Shown: positions 38,493-47,811, counted from the stretch's first letter. The stretch is DNA of 53,710 nt from Marivivens sp. (GCA_030827165.1 JAURFB010000007.1:1-53710), one strand, 5' to 3'. Numbers and translations are program-made. Notes: generated from the sequence alone by a model not told the origin.

Positions 38493-39593
38493 TCAGCCGA
38501 CATGAAAGAGCGTGCTGAAAAGCTTGGGATCAAGGCTTTCGCTGGCGAAGGTATCGCCCTCGCTCAGAAGGCTGACGGCGTCGTGGCTGTGCAGGCTCTC
38601 CTGATGGCTGGCAATCACGCGGAAATCGCCGATGCGCGGGTCTTTTTGCAGCTGCTCGGCAAAAAGCCGCGCCGCATCCTCGACGAAGATCGGGTTGGCG
38701 GCGTTCAACTCGGCGAATGCCTGTTCGTCCTCACGCTTGACCATGACCTGCGTCTCGGTCGGGACAGCCGCGCGGGCCATGTCGATCAGGTCTTCGAACC
38801 AGAGCCGCGGGCCCGGCTCGGTCACGACCGATATCCGTGCAACCGATCGCTGCGAATGCGGCGTGGCCAGCTGGCCGCGGAACTGGCGGGCGTGTTCGGA
38901 CAACTCGAGCGAGCATGGGCAGGTCGATGAATAGACATAGTCGAGATGCATGATCTTCTTCGCGACGCCGCGTGTTTCGACAAGCTCGAGGGCGATGTCG
39001 TAATACTGGTAGCCGGTCAGACCCGACCGCAAGGATTGAACCTTCATCGGAAAGGAAAAGCGCATCTGGATGCGTGCATCAAAACTGTCGAGGTCGGTCT
39101 TGTAGGCGTGCAGGGCGCATTCGATCACATCGAAGGAAAACGTGTCTTCGGCGTGTTTGTAGAAGGTCCGCATGATGCGGGACATATTGATGCCCTTCTT
39201 CTCGGCCTCGAGGCTGACCGTGCCCGTGACCGAGGTTTCGAGCGTCAGATCGCCGTTGTCGCGGGTGTGGAAGCGGACCGGCAGGCGGAAATTGCTTATG
39301 CCGACATGCTCGATCTGGCGCTTGACGCCTCGGATAAGGCTGGCGGGGCCGTTTTGAAGGTCGGGCATCGTGGCGCGATACACTTCGTCCGCGACAAAAT
39401 CCTCGGGATAGGCGCGGGCGAGTGCGGGATAGTTCGACACCTCCTGGCCGGGGATCAACCGCGAAACCAGGGGATCGAGGGTCGCGACCTCTTCGGGTGT
39501 CGCAACGCCGGCCCAGCGCCGAAGGACGGACAGGGCCTCTTGGGCTTCGTCACGGGTCGGCTCTCGGTCAAATTCGGTCTTCGGGATGTTCAT
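38493..39593 (-). CDS. folE2: GTP cyclohydrolase FolE2
   Basis: Type IB GTP cyclohydrolase I, first step of folate (7,8-dihydroneopterin) synthesis. It has 366 residues. Family-specific segments include VGISNFRLPVRF, MSRIMRTFYKH, and the active-site Cys in YSSTCPCSLELSEHARQ. The ATG at 39593 follows GGAGGGATCC; an in-frame TTG 12 bases earlier is unlikely. With folB and folP in the same window it covers several steps of the pathway, though at separate loci. It follows metZ on the same strand after 100 bases. Confidence 0.96.
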   Translation of the reverse strand: MNIPKTEFDREPTRDEAQEALSVLRRWAGVATPEEVATLDPLVSRLIPGQEVSNYPALARAYPEDFVADEVYRATMPDLQNGPASLIRGVKRQIEHVGISNFRLPVRFHTRDNGDLTLETSVTGTVSLEAEKKGINMSRIMRTFYKHAEDTFSFDVIECALHAYKTDLDSFDARIQMRFSFPMKVQSLRSGLTGYQYYDIALELVETRGVAKKIMHLDYVYSSTCPCSLELSEHARQFRGQLATPHSQRSVARISVVTEPGPRLWFEDLIDMARAAVPTETQVMVKREDEQAFAELNAANPIFVEDAARLFAEQLQKDPRIGDFRVIASHQESLHSHDAVSLLSEGDTFASESLDPKLFSTLFHVG

Positions 39594-39693
39594 GGATCCC
39601 TCCAAAGGCAGCGGTGACAGGCTTGGTATATGGTCGCGCTAGGCGAGTTTACCAAATTTCAAAAAATAATTACGCCCAAAACCGACGATTGGA

Positions 39694-40872
39694 TCAAACC
39701 TGCGCCAAAGCCTGCAAAACATCGGCCAGAAGATCGTCCGTATCCTCAAGCCCGCAAGATAGGCGGATGAGGCCCGGCGTAATGCCCAAAAGGTCTTTCT
39801 GGGCCTGTGGCAGGCGTTGGTGGGTTGTGGTTGCCGGATGGGTCACGATTGATTTGCTGTCGGCGAAGTTGTTGGAAATGGTGAAGATTTCCAGCGCATT
39901 CAGGAAGCGGAACGCCGCCTCCTTGCCGCCTTTGAGATCAATCGCCATGACCGTACCGCCATTGCCGGCCTGCGCCATCGCAAGCGCGTGCTGGGGATGG
40001 CTCTTCAGGCCCGGATAGAGCACGTGGCCAACCGCCGCATGGCCTTCAATCCCTTCGGCAAGCGCTTGTGCCGTTGCCGATTGCGCCCGAACGCGCAGGT
40101 CCATCGTATCAAGCGACTTGAGCATGACCCAAGCGTTGAACGGGCTCATCGCGCCGCCCGTGTGCTTGAGATAGGCCTCCACCGGCCCGCGCACCAGTTC
40201 GCGCTTGCCCAGGATCACACCGCCAAGGCAGCGCCCCTGCCCGTCGATGTGCTTGGTCGAGGAATAGACGATCAGGTCGGCGCCCGCCTCGGCAGCATAG
40301 GAAAAAATCGGCGTGGCGAAGACATTGTCGACGACCAGCAAAGCCCCGTTTGCATGGGCGATGTCGGCCAAGGCCCCGAGGTCGATCACCTCAAGCGTCG
40401 GGTTCGACACCGACTCGCAGAAGACAATCCTGGTGTCCGGGCGGATCGCGGCCTTCCACGCTCCAAGGTCGCGCCCGTCGACGAGGGTGATCTCGACGCC
40501 AAAGCGGCCCAGCACGTCTTCAAGGATATAAAGGCAAGAGCCAAAGAGCGCGCGCGAGGAGACGACATGATCGCCTGCCTTCACCAGCGCCATGAGCGCC
40601 CCGTTCACGGCCGCCATCCCCGAGGCGGTGGCAAATCCCGCCTCGACGCCTTCGAGGCTGGCAATCCGGTCTTCAAACATCGCCACGGTCGGGTTGCCAT
40701 AGCGGGCATAGATGAACTCGTCCTCGCCAGCTTTGACGAAACGGGCCTCGGCCTGTTCGGCGCTGTCGTAGACGAACCCTTGGGTCAGAAAGATCGCTTC
40801 GCTGACCTCGTTATACTGGCTCCGGCGAATGCCGGCGTGCACGGCGCGGGTGCGTTTCTTCCACTTGTCCAT
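39694..40872 (-). CDS. metZ: O-succinylhomoserine sulfhydrylase
   Basis: PLP enzyme of the Cys/Met metabolism family making homocysteine directly from O-succinylhomoserine and sulfide. It has 392 residues. The PLP Lys207 is in VYSSTKHID, Asp182 in VVDNVFATP, and Tyr/Gly segments in YARYGNPT. The ATG at 40872 follows GGAG. Its mRNA leader contains a SAM-II riboswitch and an intrinsic terminator, tying expression to S-adenosylmethionine, which strongly supports a methionine-synthesis role. Confidence 0.95.
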   Translation of the reverse strand: MDKWKKRTRAVHAGIRRSQYNEVSEAIFLTQGFVYDSAEQAEARFVKAGEDEFIYARYGNPTVAMFEDRIASLEGVEAGFATASGMAAVNGALMALVKAGDHVVSSRALFGSCLYILEDVLGRFGVEITLVDGRDLGAWKAAIRPDTRIVFCESVSNPTLEVIDLGALADIAHANGALLVVDNVFATPIFSYAAEAGADLIVYSSTKHIDGQGRCLGGVILGKRELVRGPVEAYLKHTGGAMSPFNAWVMLKSLDTMDLRVRAQSATAQALAEGIEGHAAVGHVLYPGLKSHPQHALAMAQAGNGGTVMAIDLKGGKEAAFRFLNALEIFTISNNFADSKSIVTHPATTTHQRLPQAQKDLLGITPGLIRLSCGLEDTDDLLADVLQALAQV

Positions 40873-40891
40873 CTCGGCTCCTCCGGCCAAC

Positions 40892-40923
40892 AAAAAACCC
40901 CGACACCGGACAAGGTATCGGGG
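40892..40923 (-). terminator. Riboswitch-linked terminator in the metZ leader
   Basis: On the minus strand a 10-bp stem (CCCCGATACC / GGTGTCGGGG, one G-T pair) with a 6-base loop is followed by TTTTTT. It lies between the SAM-II aptamer and the metZ ribosome binding site, so it is probably the regulated stop. Confidence 0.85.
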
Positions 40924-40935
40924 CTCAAGCCCGTT

Positions 40936-40990
40936 TGCCTTTTAGCGGAATGTTTAACGTGGCCCGCAATCCGGATCAAATCGCCACGCA
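40936..40990 (-). ncRNA. SAM-II riboswitch upstream of metZ
   Basis: Read on the minus strand, the P1 stem GTGGC / GCCAC encloses the loop GATTTGATCCGGATTGC. It is followed by GTTAAACA and the invariant GCTAAAAGG that forms the pseudoknot. Order and spacing match the SAM-II (metA motif) consensus known from alphaproteobacteria. A transcription terminator follows 12 bases downstream, predicting that SAM binding switches metZ off. Confidence 0.92.
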
Positions 40991-41107
40991 GAGGGGATAC
41001 TCTTGCCAAGGCCCGAGGTCAAGGCGCTCACCGGAACGTGGGCGCGGCACCCTTGCGATTTGCAGGCGATCCTTCATGGTGGCGGCATCACACCGAGGAG
41101 ACCCGAA

Positions 41108-41830
41108 ATGCCCGCGCCGATTGATCTTTATTACTGGACAACGCCGAACGGCTGGAAGGTGTCCATCGCGCTTGAGGAAATGGGCCTCCCCTACAATCTA
41201 CATCTCGTCGATATCGACAATGGCGAGCAGTTTGGACCCGAGTTTCTGGCTTTGGCTCCCAACGCCAAGATCCCGATGATCGTCGATCCCGAAGGGCCGG
41301 ACGGCGAGCCGATCGCCGTATTTGAAAGCGGCGCGATCCTGCAATACCTCGCCCGCAAGACCGGCCAATTCTATGGCCCGACCGATCGCGATCGTGTTGC
41401 CGTCGATATGTGGGTAATGTGGCAGATGAGCGGGCTTGGCCCGATTGCGGGGCAGACCCACCATTTCCTGCGGGCGCTGGGGCGCAAGACGCCGCCGGTG
41501 ATTCACGATTATCCCAACGAACGCTTCACCAAAGAGGTCGCGCGGCTTTATCGGGTCCTCGACGAACAGCTGGGCCGCAGCCGATATGTGGCGGGCGATT
41601 TCTATTCCATCGCCGATATATGCATCTGGCCCTGGGCCTCACAATGGATGCGGCAGGGGCAGACGATGCATGACAAACACAATATGCGCCGCTGGCTCGT
41701 CGAGGTTGGTCATCGGCCCGCTGTTCGCAAGGGGCGGCTCATCGAAGCGCATCGGCGCGGGGAAGACCCCGAAGAGATCGCGCATCGCGAGGAGTTGATG
41801 GGCGTGACCGGAACCCATAAAGCCCCTTAA
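41108..41830 (+). CDS. Glutathione S-transferase family protein (YfcG/Ure2p-like)
   Basis: A 240-residue protein with an N-terminal thioredoxin-like GST domain (YYWTTPNGWKVSIALEEMGLPY at about 7-28, then NAKIPMIVD and FESGAILQYLA with the glutathione-binding ES pair). An all-helical C-terminal domain (YVAGDFYSIADICIWPW) follows. The TPNG motif is typical of the YfcG/YghU disulfide-reductase branch. GGAGA precedes the ATG at 41108. It is divergent from metZ, so the SAM-II element lies between the two genes but points only to metZ. Confidence 0.92.
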   Translation: MPAPIDLYYWTTPNGWKVSIALEEMGLPYNLHLVDIDNGEQFGPEFLALAPNAKIPMIVDPEGPDGEPIAVFESGAILQYLARKTGQFYGPTDRDRVAVDMWVMWQMSGLGPIAGQTHHFLRALGRKTPPVIHDYPNERFTKEVARLYRVLDEQLGRSRYVAGDFYSIADICIWPWASQWMRQGQTMHDKHNMRRWLVEVGHRPAVRKGRLIEAHRRGEDPEEIAHREELMGVTGTHKAP

Positions 41831-42456
41831 CTCTTGTCCTTCTTGTCTTCGTCCTCGCCCGTGCGGTGACGCGGATCGTAGGTAATCAAAAGCCCCGACT
41901 GCGCGATCAGGAACGCAAACAGCAGAACCGGCAGGCCGAAGGTCTTGAACGTCACCCATGAGCCTGTCTCGAAATTGCGCCAGACGTATTCGTTGGCGAC
42001 GGCGAGAAAGGCGAAGAACATCGCGAAGCGACGGGTGAGGATCAGCCAGCCCTTTTCTTCAAGCGGCATGAGATCTTCCATCACATAGGCAAGATAGGAT
42101 TTGCCGCGCATCAGGCCAAATCCCAGCATTCCGGCAAAGATCATGTAGATTACCGTCGGCTTCATCTTGAAAAACCGCTCGTCATTGAACCAGACCGACA
42201 GGCCGCCAAAGACAAGGACCAGAACCATTGTGAGGATCTGCATCCGGCTTAGCTTGCCGGTCAGATACCAAAGCGCCCCGATCGACGCGAAGAGGACGGG
42301 GATGAAAATCGCGGTGACAACGATGAACTTGCCGTATTCGCGGCCGCCGATGGTGTAGCTGTCGGCCTTGAGCAGGAAGAACGCCGCAAAAAACAGGACC
42401 ACCGGCCCCAGATCGAGGGCGGATTTCAGGCCTTGGCTGATCTTTTTCTCGCTCAT
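41827..42456 (-). CDS. yciB: YciB/IspZ inner membrane septation protein
   Basis: A 209-residue membrane protein with five or six helices, matching the YciB (formerly IspA/IspZ) intracellular septation family. It starts KSALDLGPVVLFF and carries LTRRFAMFFAFLAVANEYVWR. Three consecutive ATG codons lie at 42462, 42459 and 42456; the GGAGG just upstream is best spaced for 42456, giving MSEKK. It overlaps the upstream DMT gene end. The family is linked to envelope synthesis and cell division, with no known enzymatic activity. Confidence 0.9.
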   Translation of the reverse strand: MSEKKISQGLKSALDLGPVVLFFAAFFLLKADSYTIGGREYGKFIVVTAIFIPVLFASIGALWYLTGKLSRMQILTMVLVLVFGGLSVWFNDERFFKMKPTVIYMIFAGMLGFGLMRGKSYLAYVMEDLMPLEEKGWLILTRRFAMFFAFLAVANEYVWRNFETGSWVTFKTFGLPVLLFAFLIAQSGLLITYDPRHRTGEDEDKKDKS

Positions 42457-42458
42457 CA

Positions 42459-43361
42459 TCATCCTCCGGTTTCGACGATGATCGCACCTAAGGCGATCAG
42501 CGCCATCAAGACAAGCCTTCTCGGCCCCACTCGCTCGCCCAGGATGAACCAGCCGATCAATGCGGCAAAAACCGGCGATGTCTCGCGCAGGACTGCCGCC
42601 TCGCCCACCTTGTCGAGACGTGTCGCCAACATGACGCCGCCAAAACTCACCCAAGCAATGAGAGCGCCTGCGAAGCCCTTCCAGACGAGATCGCGTACCG
42701 GCCCGTCGCTGCCGTAGCGGCGATAGCGATAGGCGGCGAGGATCGGGAAATCGAGCGCGGTAATGACAAAGAACCACGCAAGGAAGGTAAACGGATTGGC
42801 CGACTGGCGAATGCCGTAGGCATCGTAGACGGTATAGACCGCGACGAGGAGCCCGCCCGCAAGCGCCCAGATCATGCCGGTCGCCAGACCGCGCCGATCA
42901 ATCTTTTCCTCGCCCAGATTACGCAGCGCCAGAAGCAGCATCGCGCCGGACAGGCAGGCCACGCCAATCCATTGCATCGCCGTGAAATGCTCTTGAAAAA
43001 TCAGGGCTGCGCCAAAGGCCGTGACCAAGGGGCCGGTGCCGCGGATCACCGGATAAACAACCGTATAGGCGGCCCGTTGGTAGGCGAAGGCGACCGTTGC
43101 CTTGTATGTGAAATGGATCACGACCGCGCCTGCGAGGATCAGGAAGGTCTCGGGCGTCGGCCAGGGCACGAGAAAGAGCGCAACCGGCAGCGTGATTACC
43201 ACGAGCCAAGCGTCAATCGCGCCGCGGATCAAGAAAGGATCGTGCCGCCCCTTTTGCAGCGCCCCGAAAGCGGCGTGACAAACAGCAGACAAAAGCGCGA
43301 GAAGCGTGGCCAGCCGCGCGCCCTCGGGCGTTCCGGCAATGGAGACGAGCCATTCACCCAT
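42459..43361 (-). CDS. DMT superfamily (EamA) transporter
   Basis: A 300-residue membrane protein with ten predicted helices in two EamA repeats. The first half has AFGALQKGRHDPFLIRGAIDAW and VIRGTGPLVTAFGAALIFQE; the second ends RETSPVFAALIGWFILGE and a short tail. Substrate unknown. It lies 12 bases after ftsY on the same strand and runs into yciB, forming an ftsY-eamA-yciB unit. Confidence 0.88.
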   Translation of the reverse strand: MGEWLVSIAGTPEGARLATLLALLSAVCHAAFGALQKGRHDPFLIRGAIDAWLVVITLPVALFLVPWPTPETFLILAGAVVIHFTYKATVAFAYQRAAYTVVYPVIRGTGPLVTAFGAALIFQEHFTAMQWIGVACLSGAMLLLALRNLGEEKIDRRGLATGMIWALAGGLLVAVYTVYDAYGIRQSANPFTFLAWFFVITALDFPILAAYRYRRYGSDGPVRDLVWKGFAGALIAWVSFGGVMLATRLDKVGEAAVLRETSPVFAALIGWFILGERVGPRRLVLMALIALGAIIVETGG

Positions 43362-43373
43362 GCGGCGTCAAGC

Positions 43374-44609
43374 TCAACTGAGGCCGACCAGGGCGCGGGC
43401 GAAATCTTCGGGGTCGAAGGGGGCCAGATCGTCGATCTGCTCGCCCACGCCGATAGCATGGATCGGCAGGCCGAACTTGTCGGCCAGCGCGACAAGAACG
43501 CCGCCCTTGGCGGTGCCGTCGAGTTTGGTCATCACAAGACCCGAGACATCGGCGAGCTTCTGGAAGGTCTCGACCTGGCTCAGCGCGTTTTGCCCGGTCG
43601 TGGCATCCAGCACCAAAAGCGTGTTGTGCGGGGCCGAAGGGTCTTTCTTTCGGATCACGCGCACGATCTTGGCCAGCTCTTCCATAAGGTCTTGCCGGTT
43701 TTGCAAGCGGCCCGCGGTGTCGATCATCAATAGATCCGCCCCGTCCTTGGCCGCGCGCTCCATCGCGTCGAAGGCAAGGCTGGCGGGATCGGAGCCTTCC
43801 GGCGCGGTCAGGACCGGCACGCCGGCCCGGTCGCCCCAGACCTGAAGTTGCTCGACCGCGGCGGCGCGGAAGGTATCGCCGGCCGCAATCACCACTTTCT
43901 TGCCTGCGGCGCGGAACTGGCTTGCGAGCTTGCCGATGGTGGTCGTCTTGCCCGAACCGTTGACACCGACAACAAGAACAACCTGCGGCTTGGAGGGGTA
44001 AAGCGGCAGGGGGCGCGCCACCGGCTCCATGATGCGTGTCAATTCGGCGGCCAGAAGCCCCTTGATCTCGTCAACCGAAAGCTTCTTGCCAAGGCGCCCT
44101 TCAGCCATGTTGGCCGTGACGCGCAAGGCGGTATCGACGCCCATGTCGGCGGAAATCAACAGCTCCTCGAGCTGTTCGAGCATCTCGTCGTCCAGCATCC
44201 GACGCGGGGCGGCTGGCGCCGCACGTCCCACAAGGCGGCCGAAAAAACCCGGCTTTTCCTTATAGGGCGCGGGATCGGCGACGGGGGCGGCTGGTGCTGC
44301 CATCGTCGGGATTTCGACCGGAGCGGGCTCTGGTATGTATTCAGGTTCGAACGGAATTTCCGGCACCGGCTCGGGCTCGATTTCCGGCATGGGCTCGGGT
44401 TCGATCTCGGGGAGAGTTTCAGGCTCAGGCTCAGGTTCAGGCTCAGGCTCATGCTCAGGCTCAGGCTCAGGCTCAGAGACAATCTCAGGTTCGGACAGGA
44501 CAACCTGCTCTTCCTCGTCTTCACCTTCGCCAACAATCGCCTCGAGCCCCTCGTCGATCTTCGACGAAGACTTGAACAGACGATCCTTGAGCTTGCTGAA
44601 AAACGACAT
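43374..44609 (-). CDS. ftsY: Signal recognition particle receptor FtsY
   Basis: SRP-receptor GTPase that docks ribosomes making membrane proteins. It has 411 residues. An acidic, repeat-rich A region covers about 1-125 and includes a long Glu-Pro run at about 40-85. The N domain follows from about 135. The G domain has a P-loop [10 protein letters not shown] at about 215-224, [16 protein letters not shown] and [10 protein letters not shown], with the C-terminal [14 protein letters not shown]. The Glu-Pro run is encoded by an imperfect hexamer repeat (around 44418-44475) and may vary in length between strains. Confidence 0.97.
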   Translation of the reverse strand: MSFFSKLKDRLFKSSSKIDEGLEAIVGEGEDEEEQVVLSEPEIVSEPEPEPEHEPEPEPEPEPETLPEIEPEPMPEIEPEPVPEIPFEPEYIPEPAPVEIPTMAAPAAPVADPAPYKEKPGFFGRLVGRAAPAAPRRMLDDEMLEQLEELLISADMGVDTALRVTANMAEGRLGKKLSVDEIKGLLAAELTRIMEPVARPLPLYPSKPQVVLVVGVNGSGKTTTIGKLASQFRAAGKKVVIAAGDTFRAAAVEQLQVWGDRAGVPVLTAPEGSDPASLAFDAMERAAKDGADLLMIDTAGRLQNRQDLMEELAKIVRVIRKKDPSAPHNTLLVLDATTGQNALSQVETFQKLADVSGLVMTKLDGTAKGGVLVALADKFGLPIHAIGVGEQIDDLAPFDPEDFARALVGLS

Positions 44610-44636
44610 CCCACTGCCCCTTAGGCTTTAGCTTCT

Positions 44637-44660
44637 TCCCACCTAATGCCAACGGTGGGA
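44637..44660 (-). repeat. Hairpin between the lysoplasmalogenase and ftsY genes
   Basis: A perfect 7-bp inverted repeat (TCCCACC / GGTGGGA) with a 10-base loop lies in the 72-base gap before ftsY. There is no clear T-run, so it may be an mRNA 3' end, a leader structure or an operator. Confidence 0.4.
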
Positions 44661-44681
44661 ATTTGAAAGACCGTGCAGACC

Positions 44682-45320
44682 CTACAAGGGCCGCACGATA
44701 CCAACACAGAAAAGGACTTGCGCCAGCCAATAGGTCGACCAGATCGCAGGTGAAATCCAGCGCGGCGCAGCGCCATCGCGGATCAGAAACCGCTCGGTCG
44801 CGATCAGGCTGTCGGACAGGATGAAGAGAAGCGCGCCGGCAATGACAGCCCCCGCAAACGGCGCGGGAACAGACAGGGCGCTGATGCCCATGGCGGTGAT
44901 GATCGCGATATAGCCTAGCACGGGCCAGCGCAGCGGCCCCAACTTTGACCACAGAGCAAGAGCCAAACCCCAGGAAGCCGCCACGATCCCGACCGCCCCG
45001 CTTGTCTGCCAGCCGTTGGTCAGCGCCGGATCGCCGTCAAATGAGCGGAACAGGACAACATAGGCCAAATGCCCAAGGGCGAAGGCCGCGATCCCCGCAA
45101 CGAATGCCCGCTCGCCGCTGCGCGAGAGGGCGAGATCCCCAAGGGCGCACAGCCCCAACGCGACCGCAAGGAGCGGAACTGGTGCCGCCACGACCGCCAA
45201 AAGCGCGATCGAGCCTGTCTTTACCGCCGAACGCAGCGCGGACGGCGCGGCATAGGTCATGCACAGCAGATAGATCACCGCCAGAATTCCCGAAGCAATG
45301 AGCAACACTGTTGCCGTCAT
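44682..45320 (-). CDS. YhhN family protein (lysoplasmalogenase-like)
   Basis: A 212-residue membrane protein with about seven or eight helices. The YhhN/TMEM86 family signatures are visible: LCALGDLALS, FALGHLAYVVLF and ALLFILSDSLIA, containing the conserved acidic residues proposed to be catalytic. Family members hydrolyse the vinyl-ether bond of lysoplasmalogens, but activity in bacteria of this group is not shown. The ATG at 45320 follows GGGGAAAG. It is divergent from the AlkB-like gene. Confidence 0.87.
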   Translation of the reverse strand: MTATVLLIASGILAVIYLLCMTYAAPSALRSAVKTGSIALLAVVAAPVPLLAVALGLCALGDLALSRSGERAFVAGIAAFALGHLAYVVLFRSFDGDPALTNGWQTSGAVGIVAASWGLALALWSKLGPLRWPVLGYIAIITAMGISALSVPAPFAGAVIAGALLFILSDSLIATERFLIRDGAAPRWISPAIWSTYWLAQVLFCVGIVRPL

Positions 45321-45384
45321 GGCTTTCCCCTTCCCACGTTTCAGGGATAACAAGACAGGCAAGCCCCGGACAGGCAAGAGCAGG

Positions 45385-46392
45385 ATGCACCTCTTCACAC
45401 TCGCCACCTTGACGCCCCTCCCCCTTGTCCTTGCGGCCTCGGCCTTTGGCGGGATCTGGGCGCTGGCGGCTCTTGTCTACATGACAGCGCTTGCCGCCGG
45501 CCTTGATGCGCTCGTCGCCCGCGTCACTCCGGCGGGGAAGGGCGAAGAGTTTCCTGCGGCCAACGCCCTTTCGATCACACTTGCCCTCGGGCATTTCGCC
45601 GTTCTGGCCGCAGCTATCGCAGGGCTTTCCGGTGACTGGCTCGGGTCTTGGGAGAAGGCGGCGCTGTTCCTCTCGGCGGGGATGTTTTTGGGGCAGGTCG
45701 GCAATTCCAACGCTCATGAGCTGATCCACCGACCGGGCCGTGGCCTGCGCCGCCTCGGGCGGATGGTCTATCGCAGCCACCTTTTCGGCCATCATGGTTC
45801 GGCTCACCTTCTGGTGCACCACCTCGCCGTCGCGACGCGCGACGATCCCAATACCGCCCGCGCTGGCGAGAGCTTCTATCGCTTTGCCTCCCCCGCATGG
45901 CAAGGCTCGTTCCGAAAGGGATTTCGCGCCGAAAGCGAACGCCTCGCGCGGCGCGGCGGCGGTTTTTGGCAGCATCCCTATTTCGGAGATTTGCTGGCGA
46001 CCATGGCTCTTGTCGCGGCCGCGCTGGCCTTTGGCGGCCCTGCGGCCCTCGCCGCCTTCCTCGGCCTATCGGCCTATGCGACCGTTCAGCTCCTTATGTC
46101 GGACTATGTTCAGCACTACGGGCTGACCCGCGCGGTGCGTGAGAATGGCAAACCAGAGCCGGTCGGCCCTCTGCATAGTTGGGACAGCGCCCATTGGTTT
46201 ACCTCGGGGCTGATGCTCAACGCGCCGCGCCATTCAGATCACCACCTGAACCCGCAAAAGCCGTATCCAGCCCTTGATCTGATCGGTGCCCCGCGCCTGC
46301 CTTTTAGCCTGCCCGTCATGGCGGCGCTGGCATTGATGCCGCGCCTATGGCGGCGGGTGATGGACCCCCGCCTTGCGGCCCTAACCCGTTGA
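45385..46392 (+). CDS. AlkB-like membrane di-iron hydroxylase (alkane 1-monooxygenase family)
   Basis: A 335-residue integral membrane protein with the eight-histidine pattern of the alkane hydroxylase / fatty acid desaturase superfamily: HELIH at 111-115, HHGSAHLLVHH at 136-146, and SDHHLNPQKPYP near the C-terminus. These bind the di-iron centre that oxidises hydrocarbon chains. No rubredoxin or rubredoxin reductase gene is adjacent. The substrate could be an alkane, a fatty acyl chain or a membrane lipid. The 3' end overlaps the convergent xseA by 12 bases. Confidence 0.88.
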   Translation: MHLFTLATLTPLPLVLAASAFGGIWALAALVYMTALAAGLDALVARVTPAGKGEEFPAANALSITLALGHFAVLAAAIAGLSGDWLGSWEKAALFLSAGMFLGQVGNSNAHELIHRPGRGLRRLGRMVYRSHLFGHHGSAHLLVHHLAVATRDDPNTARAGESFYRFASPAWQGSFRKGFRAESERLARRGGGFWQHPYFGDLLATMALVAAALAFGGPAALAAFLGLSAYATVQLLMSDYVQHYGLTRAVRENGKPEPVGPLHSWDSAHWFTSGLMLNAPRHSDHHLNPQKPYPALDLIGAPRLPFSLPVMAALALMPRLWRRVMDPRLAALTR

Positions 46393-47811
46393 TTTCGCGC
46401 CTATCCGCCCATCGGCAAACTGGATTTCGAGCGCTTTGGCCGCGGCCGCGTCGCCCCGCGTCGTGACAACGCGCCCATCACCCCGCACCACCGCATAGCC
46501 GCGCTTGAGCGTGGCCTCATAGCTCAGAGTTTGCAGAAGCTGCGTGAGCGATCGCAAATGCCCAGCGCGTTCGCTTTCGCGGCGGGATGCAAGATCGGAA
46601 AGCCGGCGCAAACCGTGATCAAGCCGCTCCTGCCCGCGTGCAACCAGAACCTCGAGATCGCGGGGCCGCAACCGCGCCGCCCGCTCGGCCAGATGCCGAC
46701 GCTCGGCCTCGATCATCCGCCGCAGAAGGCCGGGGCGCAGGCTCCCTGACACCTCGCTGAGTTTGAGCCTTTTGCCCGATGTCGCAGCACGCAGCGCGGC
46801 CGGAAGCCGCTCGGCCAGATGATCGAGCCGCTGGCGCGGTGTGGCGAGCAGGTCTTCTTGCCGTGGCAAGGCGCGGGCCAGATCGCCCAGGCGCTGGCGG
46901 CGCAGCGAAACCATCTGGGCCGCACCATGCCTGAGGCGTGCCCCCTGTGCCTCGATCTGCGCCAAAAGCTCGGCCCGCACTGGAACCGCCCGCTCGGCCG
47001 CCGCCGTCGGCGTTGGCGCTCGATAGTCCGAGGCATAGTCGATCAGGGTCGTGTCGGTTTCATGCCCGACCGCCGAGATCAGCGGGATTTGCGACGCCGC
47101 GGCCGCCCGCACGACGATCTCTTCGTTAAAGCCCCAAAGATCCTCGATCGAGCCTCCGCCGCGGGCAACGATAATGAGATCGGGCCGCGGCAGCGCACCG
47201 CCCGGCGTCAGCCGGTTGAACCCCTCGATGGCACGCGCCACCTCGGGCGCACAGGCCTGCCCTTGAACAGCCACCGGCCAGATGAGGACCTTGCGCGGAA
47301 AACGATCCCGCAAGCGATGCAGGATGTCGCGGATCACCGCACCGGTTGGCGAGGTCACAACGCCAACGACCTCCGGCAAAAAAGGGATCGGCTTCTTGCG
47401 TTCAGGAGCAAAAAGCCCCTCGGCCGCCAGCGCGGCCTTGCGCTTTTCCAGCATCGCCATAAGCGCGCCGGCTCCGGCAGGAACCACATCCTCGACGTTG
47501 AGTTGGTATTTCGATTGCGGCCCATACGCGGTGATCTTGCCCGTGGCGATGACTTCCATCCCTTCCTCGGGCTGATAACTCAGACGCGCCGCCTGCCCCT
47601 TCCAACTCACCGCCGCCAGAACACTCCGGTCGTCCTTCAGATCGAAATAAAGATGCCCGGTGCGCGCCAAAACCACCCGCCCGACTTCGCCGCGCACGCG
47701 CACATGGCCAAACTCGCCCTCGAGCGTCTTCCTGATCGCACCGCTGATCTCGGACACCGAGAGCTCGGGCGCGTTACCCGCCGGTTCCGGCTGTTCGTCG
47801 AAGAGGTCCAT
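46381..47811 (-). CDS. xseA: Exodeoxyribonuclease VII large subunit
   Basis: Single-strand-specific exonuclease subunit for DNA repair, 476 residues. The N-terminal OB-fold is at about 15-110 (VRVRGEVGRV, LYFDLKDDRSVLAAVSWKG). The catalytic domain has VGVVTSPTGAVIRDILHRL, PDLIIVARGGGSIEDLWGFNEE and SAVGHETDTTLIDYASDYRAPTPTAAAE. A long helical region with many Arg and Leu follows. The small subunit xseB is not in the window. It is divergent from purD with 69 bases between starts. Confidence 0.96.
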   Translation of the reverse strand: MDLFDEQPEPAGNAPELSVSEISGAIRKTLEGEFGHVRVRGEVGRVVLARTGHLYFDLKDDRSVLAAVSWKGQAARLSYQPEEGMEVIATGKITAYGPQSKYQLNVEDVVPAGAGALMAMLEKRKAALAAEGLFAPERKKPIPFLPEVVGVVTSPTGAVIRDILHRLRDRFPRKVLIWPVAVQGQACAPEVARAIEGFNRLTPGGALPRPDLIIVARGGGSIEDLWGFNEEIVVRAAAASQIPLISAVGHETDTTLIDYASDYRAPTPTAAAERAVPVRAELLAQIEAQGARLRHGAAQMVSLRRQRLGDLARALPRQEDLLATPRQRLDHLAERLPAALRAATSGKRLKLSEVSGSLRPGLLRRMIEAERRHLAERAARLRPRDLEVLVARGQERLDHGLRRLSDLASRRESERAGHLRSLTQLLQTLSYEATLKRGYAVVRGDGRVVTTRGDAAAAKALEIQFADGRIGAKSTG

